A stretch of DNA of 48,769 nucleotides from JBAZYV01 sp041658345 (lineage in GTDB: Bacteria; Patescibacteriota; Gracilibacteria; UBA1369; 2-02-FULL-48-14), in assembly GCA_041658345.1 (NCBI GenBank), contig JBBAAK010000008.1:1-48769 (forward strand), written 5' to 3'. Position numbers and translations under genes: made by a program. This document shows positions 15,368-23,554 of the stretch, piece after piece. Numbering within the stretch: position 1 is the first letter of the stretch; each line of letters starts with the position of its first letter. The notes beneath the pieces were generated by a model. That model did not search any database and had not been told where the DNA came from. It saw only the letters and a program-made list of their open reading frames with translations.

Positions 15368-17641
15368 TTATTTCTTGTCCGGCGGTATGCTGTAGTAGTC
15401 AAAAAGAAAAGCCATAATTTGTCTGAGTGTTTGGCCTGAAGTTGCTTCGGCCCATTCAGATTTGCGTGGATGATCCATTTTGACTATCACCAAAAACTCG
15501 GGGTCTTCAATGGGGCCTATGCCCATAAATGAGGCAATTGTGGTACCTACTCCAGAGAGGGCTTTACCCCATTTATAAGTTTGGGCCGTGCCGGATTTCC
15601 CTGCAAAGTAATGGCCTTCGATTGAGATGCTTGCGTAGGATTCAACTACTTCCGTCATCATGGCGATAATTTTTTCCGAGGTGTCTTTTGAAATCACTTG
15701 CCTAATTATTTGGGGCTCAAACTCTTCCACTCTCCCGTCTTGATATTCGATTTTTTTGACTATGTATGGCTTCATTAAGACGCCGTCGTTAGCAAGGGCG
15801 GTGTAGGCCTGTACAAGCTGTATTGGTGTCATGGAAATACCTTGTCCAAAAGCCTTTGTTAACATTTCTGATTCGCCCCAAGTTTTGTAGTACGCTACTT
15901 TCCCCATCACCTCATCATTAAAACCAATGTCGGTGCGCTCGGTTAGACCGAAGTCTTCAATATAAGAATAAAACAATTCCGCTCCCAAAGTTTTAGCAAC
16001 ATAAGCCATGCCAATATTACAAGAATGTTCCAAAACTTGAGTCATGGTTTCCAGGCCGTGGTGGTTGCCATCGAAGGTATCTATTTGATTATCATATTCT
16101 CCTGTGATTGTGTTGTAATCCACTTCCAACGGGCCACTGTCCATAAAGGTGGAATTTGGAGTTATTTCGCCGGCGTCTATAGCGGAGGCCACAACTATTG
16201 GTTTAAAAACAGAACCCGGTTCGTAAGTTTCTTGAGTAGTTTTATTCTTGTAGACTTCCGGGCCAAATTTGTTTTTGTAGGCATACCATTTATCCTTTTC
16301 TTCTTCGTCCGGGAAAATTTGTATACGCACATCCGGGCTCATTTGTATGTAATACCAATAAATGGGTTCATCTTCCGTTCCCGCGATTACAATATGGTCT
16401 TTTTTGTCATCCGGAATTTCTATTTCTTCGGTATCGAATATGTCTGAATATGAATTTGGATTAAAAGTTGGATATTGCGCCATTGCTAAAATCGCACCTG
16501 TTTTTGGATTGATTACTATGGCTTGTCCACTATCCGGATTTGATTCCCTTACGCCTTGTGCAAGCAAAGTTTCCACTTCGCTTTGAATTGCTCTGTCTAT
16601 TGTTAAGGTTATATCGGCTCCGTCTACGGCTTCTTCAATCACGGATTTTCCCACTGTAATTTGGTTACCGTAAGCATCCACTTGAGACGTAAAAATACCG
16701 TCCATGCCTTTTAGTATGTCGTCAAAAGTGCCTTCTATTCCGTAAAGGCCTTGGCCCGCGGAGTTTACATAACCAAGTGTTTGGGCCCCAAGTTCTTGTT
16801 CTGGGTAGTAGCGGAAATATTCGTCCTTTAAAACCACCCCTATAAATTGTGGCTCCTTAATTTTGCGGTCTTCCGCAAGTATTGTTTCTATTTGTTCGGA
16901 GATTTTTGGATCTAGCTTGTGTTTAAGTTCAACATAGCGATTCTTACCAAGCAGAGTCGTTTGTATTTGTTCAGAGTCCGTATTAAAAATATCGGCGATC
17001 TGCCCGGCTACATTTTCTTTATCTGTGATCTTGGCCGGGTAAGCATAAAGGTCTCCGGTGGCGGTTAATTCGGTCCCTTCTATTTTTGCAGAACGGACTT
17101 TTTCTTGCATTTGGGTGTCCAGTTTTTCCGCTATCAAAATGGTGTCTCTCGTCCGCGTTGCCAATTCATTTTCCAGCGTAGCAAGGTAGGCCGTAAATAA
17201 CTCTTCATCCGTTTTATAGGCAAGTTTAGATATGGCCTCGTCTCGTAGCTCCTCCTGTTCCATTTTCATAATTTCTTCGTATGCGTTCTCATAACGGATT
17301 TGGTCGAGTTCCTTTTCTTGCTCCAAATCAAAAAGGAGAGGGGCTAGTGTGCTGGCTATGAGTGCCGGATTTGTTATTAAAGTTGGATCCGCGTAAATCA
17401 TGCTCAGCGTAGTATTTGTGGCAAGGGTGTAGGTTTCTCCGGAATGATAATCTTCCACTAATATCTCGCCCCTGCGTGCAGGCAAGGTCGTGTATCCATA
17501 TTGTTCAAGTTCCGCAATACTTTTGTAGTAGTCGTGCTGAATTATTTGCAGATAAAAAAGTCGTAAAATTATTATTCCCGCAACCAAATAAAGTGCCAAA
17601 AAAATCGGTGTAAATCTTGAAAATCTGGCGTTAGAAATCAT
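15368..17641 (-). CDS. class B penicillin-binding protein (FtsI/PBP2 type)
   Basis: This is a peptidoglycan transpeptidase anchored by an N-terminal helix (residues 13-32). Active-site motifs are complete: SVFK at 477-480 (acyl-serine), SCN at 540-542 and KSG at 682-684. The N-terminal pedestal domain is present (ARRGEI, then GVVLKDEYFRYYPEQELGAQTLGYVN). Two features are unusual: a charged helical insertion around 105-190, and an acidic insert of roughly 65 residues (about 403-470) between FNPNSYS and the SxxK motif, where relatives have a short linker. It lacks PASTA domains. It is divergent from the M16 gene. Confidence 0.92.
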   Translation of the reverse strand: MISNARFSRFTPIFLALYLVAGIIILRLFYLQIIQHDYYKSIAELEQYGYTTLPARRGEILVEDYHSGETYTLATNTTLSMIYADPTLITNPALIASTLAPLLFDLEQEKELDQIRYENAYEEIMKMEQEELRDEAISKLAYKTDEELFTAYLATLENELATRTRDTILIAEKLDTQMQEKVRSAKIEGTELTATGDLYAYPAKITDKENVAGQIADIFNTDSEQIQTTLLGKNRYVELKHKLDPKISEQIETILAEDRKIKEPQFIGVVLKDEYFRYYPEQELGAQTLGYVNSAGQGLYGIEGTFDDILKGMDGIFTSQVDAYGNQITVGKSVIEEAVDGADITLTIDRAIQSEVETLLAQGVRESNPDSGQAIVINPKTGAILAMAQYPTFNPNSYSDIFDTEEIEIPDDKKDHIVIAGTEDEPIYWYYIQMSPDVRIQIFPDEEEKDKWYAYKNKFGPEVYKNKTTQETYEPGSVFKPIVVASAIDAGEITPNSTFMDSGPLEVDYNTITGEYDNQIDTFDGNHHGLETMTQVLEHSCNIGMAYVAKTLGAELFYSYIEDFGLTERTDIGFNDEVMGKVAYYKTWGESEMLTKAFGQGISMTPIQLVQAYTALANDGVLMKPYIVKKIEYQDGRVEEFEPQIIRQVISKDTSEKIIAMMTEVVESYASISIEGHYFAGKSGTAQTYKWGKALSGVGTTIASFMGIGPIEDPEFLVIVKMDHPRKSEWAEATSGQTLRQIMAFLFDYYSIPPDKK

Positions 17642-17701
17642 AAAAGTTGGACGGAATGGCGGGCATTTGTTAGCATCGGATGCGCTTCATAATAAAACGC
17701 T

Positions 17702-18985
17702 ATGCACACAAAAACAACATTAGGTAATGGACTCCGCGTGATTACGGAAAATTTGCCCGGCACAAAATCGGTAACGGCTTTAGTGCTTGTTAAGGCTGGC
17801 TCCAGGTTTGAATCAAAAGACATCAATGGGATTTCGCATTTTTTGGAACATTTATTTTTTAAGGGGGCGCAAAAATATAAGAGTGCAAAAGAAGTTTCTG
17901 AAGCAATCGATTCTGTTGGCGGGGATTTTAATGCATTCACTTCAAAAGAATATGCCGGATATTATGTAAAAGTTGCGTCGCATCACAAAGAGCTTGCGCT
18001 TGATGTGCTTTCCGACATGTTGATTCATTCCAAATTTGATCAAGGGGAAATAGAAAAAGAACGCGGTGTGATTTTGGAGGAATTAAATATGTATCAAGAC
18101 ACTCCAATGGTGCAGGTTTCTTGGGATTTTGAACGCGCACTTTTTGGGGATCAGCCAATTGGTTGGGATGAAGGTGGGCTCAAGGATGTAATCAAGAGGG
18201 TTTCTCATGATGATTTTGTGGCTTATAAAGAATCTTTGTATACGTCCGAGGATATGGTGGTTTGTTTGGCTGGCGATATTGAGCACAGCGAGGCGGAAAA
18301 GTTGGTTTCGGCTTATTTCCCAATGGCACAAGGTAAAGCAACTAGGACTATGCCTGCGTTTACTCCAGCTTTGCCAACTTGTGAACGAGTTAGATTGCAA
18401 ACAAAAAAGACCGAGCAGGCGCACATGGTTTGTGGAGTTATGGGCTTGCCGGAAAAACATCCCGATCATTATGTTTTGAAGGTTTTGTCTTCGGTTTTAG
18501 GTGGCAATATGAGTTCCAGAATGTTTATGGCTGTGCGTGAATCCAAGGGTTTGGCTTATTACATTTCTTGCGGGACGGAAGATTATTTGGACACGGGTGC
18601 TTTTTATACCCGCGCGGGTGTGGACGTGAATCGCATTGAGCTTGCGGTTACTGCTGTGCTTGATGAATATAAGAAAATTTGCGACACAGGAATTGATGAA
18701 AAAGAGCTTTTGAAAGGGAAGGAGTTTTTGAAGGGAAAATTGACTTTATCACTTGAAGATTCTGAAAACGTTGCGCAAATGCATGCCAGAAATGAGCTTT
18801 TGTATGGCAAATTAAAATCTTATGAAGAGGTTGCTGGCGAACTGGATAAAGTTACGGTTGGTGAGGTAAAGAGAGTCGCTACGGAATTACTTGGCGGGGG
18901 CGATGGCACTTCCGGCAAGTTGTGCCTTGCTGTGATTGGCCCTTACGAAGATAAAAGCAAGTTTGAGAAGTTGATTGCTAACTGA
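17702..18985 (+). CDS. M16 family zinc peptidase (processing-peptidase-like)
   Basis: A 427-residue insulinase-type protease in the size class of bacterial YmxG/mitochondrial processing peptidase. The inverse zinc motif HFLEH is at residues 46-50, with the downstream glutamate ligand in GVILEELNMYQDTP. The second, inactive half follows after about residue 200, with GGNMSSRMFMAVRESKGLAYYI, the usual substrate-binding R/Y region. No signal peptide is seen, so it is probably cytoplasmic. Its 3' end is duplicated downstream of the beta-helix gene. Confidence 0.93.
   Translation: MHTKTTLGNGLRVITENLPGTKSVTALVLVKAGSRFESKDINGISHFLEHLFFKGAQKYKSAKEVSEAIDSVGGDFNAFTSKEYAGYYVKVASHHKELALDVLSDMLIHSKFDQGEIEKERGVILEELNMYQDTPMVQVSWDFERALFGDQPIGWDEGGLKDVIKRVSHDDFVAYKESLYTSEDMVVCLAGDIEHSEAEKLVSAYFPMAQGKATRTMPAFTPALPTCERVRLQTKKTEQAHMVCGVMGLPEKHPDHYVLKVLSSVLGGNMSSRMFMAVRESKGLAYYISCGTEDYLDTGAFYTRAGVDVNRIELAVTAVLDEYKKICDTGIDEKELLKGKEFLKGKLTLSLEDSENVAQMHARNELLYGKLKSYEEVAGELDKVTVGEVKRVATELLGGGDGTSGKLCLAVIGPYEDKSKFEKLIAN
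18942..18983 (+). repeat. direct repeat copy 1 (3' end of M16 gene)
   Basis: These 42 bases inside the M16 gene match 20459-20500 at 37 of 42 positions. The two copies flank the beta-helix gene. Confidence 0.9.
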
Positions 18986-19053
18986 TTTTGCATATAAAAA
19001 TGTATAGAGTAAGCTATCTATCGTATGTTTTTATTTTATCAACACCGTAAAAC

Positions 19054-20433
19054 ATGAAAATCAAAAAATGGATAGGTGGCATTTTGGTGGTTTTATTAAT
19101 CGCGATTTTAGGAACATATTTTTTGAATGGAGAATTGTTACAAGGGCGCATTAGGCTTGTTACTCCCTCTGGCACAACGTGGTATGTTGATACAATCGGC
19201 GGTGGTGATGGTACTAGCATCACGAGTCCGATGCTGCCTGGAGCTGCAATTTTAGATGCAGAGAATGGCGACAAAATTATTTTTAGTGCGGGGACGTATC
19301 TTGTTGATGATGATATTTGGGGCTTGGGGGTATATGTGACCGGCAAAGACTTGATTCTTCAAGGTGCTGGAATAGGCCTTACAATTATGGACTGTTCTTT
19401 GGATGGATTTGTTTTTTACAATGCTACTGTGGATGTTATTGGCATGACCTTTATCAAGACTATGGAAGATGGTGATGCAGAAGGCGAAACCGCAGTTTAC
19501 GCTCTAGGTGGAGCTAATGTTAATTTAGACCGTATTGAAGTAAAAGATTTTCCGTTACAGGCAATATATGTAGATGGGGAAGGTACAGAATTAATAGTAG
19601 AGAATTCTTATTTCCAAAATAATTATCAGGCTATCCATATATTTAATGGTGCAAATGGTTATATAAATAATAATAAATTTACAAAAAATGTTGACCTTGC
19701 CATCTTCATTGTTGAAGGCACCGAATCTACTATAAAAAACAATATTTTTTTTAAAAACAGAGTTGGAGTAGAGGTGAGGGACTCGGAAGCACTAGTGGAT
19801 GGAAATGTTTTTGAGAAAAACGAATGGGGTGCGTATGCGTATAGTTATGACGGAGGTATTAGCAATAATCAGATCTTAAATAATAAATTCTTAAGCTCGT
19901 CTGTAGTTGGCATGTCATTGTCCGGCAGTCCAGAAGATTCTACGTTGAGTGCAAATCTTTTTTCTAAAAATGCAATTGGTATTAATGTTTGGGATGGTGC
20001 TTCTAGTATTATTACAAATAATGTTGTAACAGATCAAATTGGGAATGGAATTATTTCTACTGGGGCAAGCCCAACTATTGCCTACAATACTATTGCGAAT
20101 AGTGGTGGCAATGGTATCACTTTGGATGAGGGGGATACGAGTTATGTGGTAAATAATATTTTATATAAAAATATTTATGGCTTGTTGGTGGATGCTATGG
20201 CTGGCGCCGTTGAGGTTGGATATAATGATGCATATGGCAATACAACAGATATTTCTGGAACATATGTAGATCTTGGCGGCAATCGTTATGATGACCCCGC
20301 CTTTGTAAGTGTAATCAGTTTTGATTTAAGTTCAATTTCACCACTTATAAACCAAGGAGCTTTATATTTTGTTGATGATGATTTCGAAGGCAACTCTCGT
20401 ACTAATCCAGATATTGGTGCGTATGAGTTTTAA
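19054..20433 (+). CDS. membrane-anchored right-handed beta-helix protein
   Basis: An N-terminal hydrophobic anchor (residues 7-24 after MKIKKW) and then about 400 residues of parallel beta-helix repeats. Asparagine-rich turns recur (NNYQAIHIFNGANGYINNNKF, STIKNNIFFKNRVGVEV, NNVVTDQIGNGI, NNILYKNIYG), as in NosD/PbH1 proteins, which often bind or cleave polysaccharides. The final 40 residues (ISPLINQGA...NPDIGAYEF) match the C-terminal ending common in secreted beta-helix proteins. No catalytic residues can be assigned. The protein probably faces outside and may recognise surface glycans. It lies between two copies of the M16 gene's 3' end. Confidence 0.8.
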   Translation: MKIKKWIGGILVVLLIAILGTYFLNGELLQGRIRLVTPSGTTWYVDTIGGGDGTSITSPMLPGAAILDAENGDKIIFSAGTYLVDDDIWGLGVYVTGKDLILQGAGIGLTIMDCSLDGFVFYNATVDVIGMTFIKTMEDGDAEGETAVYALGGANVNLDRIEVKDFPLQAIYVDGEGTELIVENSYFQNNYQAIHIFNGANGYINNNKFTKNVDLAIFIVEGTESTIKNNIFFKNRVGVEVRDSEALVDGNVFEKNEWGAYAYSYDGGISNNQILNNKFLSSSVVGMSLSGSPEDSTLSANLFSKNAIGINVWDGASSIITNNVVTDQIGNGIISTGASPTIAYNTIANSGGNGITLDEGDTSYVVNNILYKNIYGLLVDAMAGAVEVGYNDAYGNTTDISGTYVDLGGNRYDDPAFVSVISFDLSSISPLINQGALYFVDDDFEGNSRTNPDIGAYEF

Positions 20434-20502
20434 AATCTTTTGGATGGCAAACTTAGGGCTTACGAAGACAAAAGCAAGTTTGATGCTTTGATTGCTAACT
20501 AA
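20434..20502 (+). pseudogene. remnant of an M16 peptidase C-terminus
   Basis: Directly after the beta-helix stop and in the same frame are 22 codons that encode LRAYEDKSKFDALIAN before a stop. The intact M16 gene ends IGPYEDKSKFEKLIAN. There is no start codon. It is therefore the tail of a second, decayed M16 copy or of the original copy displaced by insertion of the beta-helix gene. Its TAA overlaps an ATG of the next lipoprotein gene. Confidence 0.8.
20459..20500 (+). repeat. direct repeat copy 2 (M16 tail remnant)
   Basis: This is the second 42-base copy, 37 of 42 identical to 18942-18983. Four of the five differences are clustered in GAAG versus TGCT, and the reading frame is kept. Confidence 0.9.
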
Positions 20503-20507
20503 TGTAT

Positions 20508-21440
20508 ATGAAAAAAAATCTTTTTGTTCTATTTGGAATTTTGTTGTTTGTTGCAGGTTGCGTGGGGCCACAAAAATTTGATTTTAGTAAATTCGCGAGT
20601 GGAGATAAAAATGTTTTGGAAAATACTTTTATTTTTGACGAAGGTTTTGACGGCATGGGGACAATGGATTGGCGTTACTATTCCAGTATTTCTTCCGACA
20701 GCCCGCTTTATAGGCAACTTGATAATCCATTCTTGTTTGCCTATCCAAGGGCATGGGATTTGGAAGAAGATTTGCAAGGAGTACATTTAATTATGGATGG
20801 ATTTAGTGTGGATTTTTTGCCTGGTTTTAAAAAAGAATCAAGGTCGCCGTATCAAACTGCTTTGAGTTATTGCCCAACCGTAAGCAATGGAAATGGATCC
20901 GATTTTGTTCTTGTTTCTCAAGGTAGTATTACTGTTGCCGGCAAAGAATCTGCTTATGTTAAACACGGCAGTACTGCAGAGGATGGAGACAGTGGCTATA
21001 CGGTTTGTTTGGATCTTGGGGATGAATTTATGGTTATAGACGCGAGTCCACTAAATGAAGATTCTTTCGCAATGTTCGAAAACATTCTTGGGTCTTTAAC
21101 CATTGGTTTGGGCGCGGAAGATACGCCTATTGTTTGGTCTATAAAAACCGCTGACGAACCCGGCGTAACTTTTTTTGTTGATGGCGAATTGTATTTTTTG
21201 CCTGCCGAAGATTTTGTTGATGTGAACTTGGAATTGATTCCAGATTATAGTGGCGATGTTGGCACTGCCGTTCCAGATATGGTTAGTTTCAATGAGTACG
21301 TTAAACTGCGTGCGGAGTGCGCTAGTGATAGTGAATATTGTAGGTATTATGGAATTGGGACTAGTGAAGAGTTTTTTAACGTTTATTATAGCGAAGGCGT
21401 TGGGATTAGCAGGATGGAGCAAAAAAGGCATGGGATTTGA
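20508..21440 (+). CDS. lipoprotein of unknown function
   Basis: The product (310 residues from the ATG at 20508; an ATG at 20502 adds two) starts with a lipoprotein signal: MKKN, a hydrophobic core and FVAGC with Cys18. The middle has a segment NPFLFAYPRAWDLEEDLQGV of the kind found in PsbP-like or copper-amine-type extracytoplasmic domains, where a short beta sheet begins with FxxxYPxxW. A cysteine pair near the C-terminus (RAECASDSEYCRYYG) may form a disulfide. Exact family unknown. It follows the M16 remnant directly. Confidence 0.6.
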   Translation: MKKNLFVLFGILLFVAGCVGPQKFDFSKFASGDKNVLENTFIFDEGFDGMGTMDWRYYSSISSDSPLYRQLDNPFLFAYPRAWDLEEDLQGVHLIMDGFSVDFLPGFKKESRSPYQTALSYCPTVSNGNGSDFVLVSQGSITVAGKESAYVKHGSTAEDGDSGYTVCLDLGDEFMVIDASPLNEDSFAMFENILGSLTIGLGAEDTPIVWSIKTADEPGVTFFVDGELYFLPAEDFVDVNLELIPDYSGDVGTAVPDMVSFNEYVKLRAECASDSEYCRYYGIGTSEEFFNVYYSEGVGISRMEQKRHGI

Positions 21441-21502
21441 AGTATGTTAAAATTTTAATTAAGGAAAAATTCAGGTTTTTTTCAGGACAGGATCCGGTGC
21501 AT

Positions 21503-21514
21503 GCATTATAATGC
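21503..21514 (+). promoter_or_regulatory. palindrome over a -10 element, candidate operator/promoter
   Basis: GCATTATAATGC is a perfect 12-base palindrome that contains a consensus TATAAT (21507-21512), 30 bases upstream of the Bro-N/DinD-like gene. No good -35 is evident. A dimeric repressor bound here would block the promoter. Confidence 0.4.
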
Positions 21515-21542
21515 GAATGTTTTTATGTAATTACTGGTTAGT

Positions 21543-22373
21543 ATGAAAAAAGAAAGTTCAATTATTGTTTTTAATCAAAAAAATGTGCGCAGGCATTGGG
21601 ATGAAGAAAAAGAACTTTGGTATTTTTCGATTGTGGATGTTGTTGAGGTTTTAACTGAAAGTGTGAATCCGAGGAAATACTGGAGTGTTCTTAAAACAAG
21701 ATTAAAAGAAGAGGGAAGTGAGGTGGCTACAAACTGTAGTCAACTGAAATTGATGGCTTTAGATGGCAAGAAATACCTTACTGATGTTGCCGACACCGAA
21801 ACGCTTTTACGTTTAATCCAGTCCATTCCTTCGCCAAAAGCAGAGCCTTTTAAAGTGTGGCTTGCAAGAGTCGGTTATGAAAGGATCGAAGAGACTGAAG
21901 ATCCTGAGCTTTCTATTGAGCGCGCCATGAAAACTTATTTGCAAAAGGGATATTCAAAAGAATGGATTAATCAAAGATTGAAAAGTATTGAAGTACGCAA
22001 AGGTTTAACGGATGAGTGGAGCGACAGTGGCGTAAAAGAGGGGATGGAGTATGCAATTTTGACCAACGATATCACTGAGGCGTGGGCTGGCATTAGTGTG
22101 AAAGAATATAAGGCTTTGAAAGGTCTTAAAAAACAAAATTTGCGTGATAATATGACTAATCTTGAATTGGTTTTGAACATGCTTGCAGAGGCGACTACTA
22201 CTGAAATCTCAAAGAAGAAAAGGCCAAAAGGTTTTGATGAAAGTCGTAAAGTTGCAAAGCAAGGTGGGCATATCGCTGGTAATACTAGGAAAGAAATCGA
22301 ACAACAAATTGGAGAAAAAGTGATTTCGCGGAAAACTGCTAAAGATGGGTTGGGGAAAAGGATTGTAAAATAA
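21543..22373 (+). CDS. Bro-N domain protein, DinD-like C-terminus
   Basis: The N-terminal about 110 residues resemble the Bro-N antirepressor domain (NVRRHWDEEKELWYFSIVDVVEVL...YLTDVADTETLLRL). A middle helical part (RVGYERIEETEDPELSIERA) follows. The C-terminal part (GLKKQNLRDNMTNLELVLNM, then VAKQGGHIAGNTRKEIE) parallels the tail of DNA-damage-inducible protein D. Proteins of this type are common in bacteria and mobile elements; DinD inhibits RecA-mediated steps. Whether this one does so is unknown. It is convergent with the nuclease gene, two bases away. Confidence 0.7.
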   Translation: MKKESSIIVFNQKNVRRHWDEEKELWYFSIVDVVEVLTESVNPRKYWSVLKTRLKEEGSEVATNCSQLKLMALDGKKYLTDVADTETLLRLIQSIPSPKAEPFKVWLARVGYERIEETEDPELSIERAMKTYLQKGYSKEWINQRLKSIEVRKGLTDEWSDSGVKEGMEYAILTNDITEAWAGISVKEYKALKGLKKQNLRDNMTNLELVLNMLAEATTTEISKKKRPKGFDESRKVAKQGGHIAGNTRKEIEQQIGEKVISRKTAKDGLGKRIVK

Positions 22374-22375
22374 AT

Positions 22376-22978
22376 TTACTCACATGCCCCCCAAAGCCCT
22401 TTACCTTCTATTTGTGCGTTTTGTTCTAATGCGGTGAATTTGTTTGGGTCTGTTACCGGATATTCTCCTGGGAAAGTAGCGTAGCCATTTTGTAATAATG
22501 CCTCATTTAAAGATTCGAATTCGCCGTTATTTTGTAGTGCATAAACGTAACGTAGTTTGCGTCCGAATGGATCTTCATCTTGGTTTGCCGGGTCTTCTAA
22601 CAAATGTACGGCGCGATTTTTGAGAAATTCTGTAGTGAATAGGCTGGCTTCGTATCCATAACATTCGGCACTTGAGTCTGGTCCATTTACTTCGTTTGTG
22701 TCTACTGCAAGCAGGCGGACTTGGAATACGTTTCTATCTATACCCGAAACCATAATTGTGTCTCCATCGAGTACAGCAACCACCCAATAAACGTCTTTGG
22801 CTAGTATTCCTTCTTTTGCTACATAAGGTTCAAAAGACGCTTCTTCGATGGAATTTGTCCCAGCATATTTTTCTGTCCACATTGTGTCGTCTATTTCTGA
22901 TGCAGAGGCAACAGGGGCGGAACTAAGGCTAATAGATCCTATAATTGTGAGCACGAAATTTATGATTGATGCTAGCAA
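22376..22978 (-). CDS. secreted staphylococcal-nuclease-like protein
   Basis: A hydrophobic N-terminus ending in APVASAS acts as a signal or anchor. The nuclease domain shows VVAVLDGDTIMV (metal-binding Asp), VRLLAVDTNEV (with the Arg and the Glu/Asp of the active site) and DPFGRKLRYVYA (second active-site Arg), in the order of SNase/thermonuclease, then GYATFPGEYP and the final GKGLWGACE. The start is a TTG at 22976-22978 because an in-frame stop lies just upstream and there is no ATG. It would degrade extracellular nucleic acids, which could feed nucleotide salvage. Confidence 0.85.
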   Translation of the reverse strand: MLASIINFVLTIIGSISLSSAPVASASEIDDTMWTEKYAGTNSIEEASFEPYVAKEGILAKDVYWVVAVLDGDTIMVSGIDRNVFQVRLLAVDTNEVNGPDSSAECYGYEASLFTTEFLKNRAVHLLEDPANQDEDPFGRKLRYVYALQNNGEFESLNEALLQNGYATFPGEYPVTDPNKFTALEQNAQIEGKGLWGACE

Positions 22979-23086
22979 GTTTTATCTTAAAAAGGAGGCA
23001 AAATAACATAATTTGGTTTAGACGTCAATGCCTTTACAGGTACGAATTTTTGAGGCAAGCTGTGCGGGCTATTAATCAATATATTT

Positions 23087-23554
23087 ATGGAACGTACACT
23101 TGTACTTATAAAACCAGATGGGATTCAACGTGGACTTGTTGGAGAAATCATTTCACGGTTTGAACGCAAAGGTCTTAAAATGCTCGGTTGTAAAATGATG
23201 GCGCTTGATGAGGCGATTTTGCGTGAACATTATGCACACATTGCAGATAAGCCATTTTTCCCCGGAGTTGCGGAGTTTATGAAAAGTTCTCCTGTTCTTG
23301 CTATGTGCTGGGAAGGACTTGAGGCAGTTGAAGCGGTTCGTTTAATTACAGGCGTAACAAAAGGGCGCACTGCAGATGCAGGAACTATTCGTGGAGACCT
23401 TGCGATGAGCGTATCTTGTAATGTTATCCATACGTCTGATTCTGTGGAAAACGCAAAGAAAGAAGTCGCAAGATTCTTTAATCCAGATGATCTTTATGAC
23501 TACAAAAAAGGCGAATACGAGCACGTGTATAATCAAGAAGAGCGCGAGTCGTAG
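23087..23554 (+). CDS. ndk: nucleoside diphosphate kinase
   Basis: Ndk transfers phosphate between nucleoside tri- and diphosphates through a phosphohistidine. The start MERTLVLIKPDGIQRGL, the Kpn loop region and NVIHTSDS with the catalytic His115 are all present. The 155-residue length is normal to slightly long, with an extra C-terminal tail as in archaeal-type enzymes. The pabB frame overlaps its 3' end by up to 59 bases. Confidence 0.96.
   Translation: MERTLVLIKPDGIQRGLVGEIISRFERKGLKMLGCKMMALDEAILREHYAHIADKPFFPGVAEFMKSSPVLAMCWEGLEAVEAVRLITGVTKGRTADAGTIRGDLAMSVSCNVIHTSDSVENAKKEVARFFNPDDLYDYKKGEYEHVYNQEERES

Noticed and set aside
13921..23060. Shared TTGAGGCAAG before two genes (13921 and 23050)
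   Set aside because: At 13921 it is part of a good promoter; at 23050 the -10 spacing is poor, so it is likely chance similarity around a -35.
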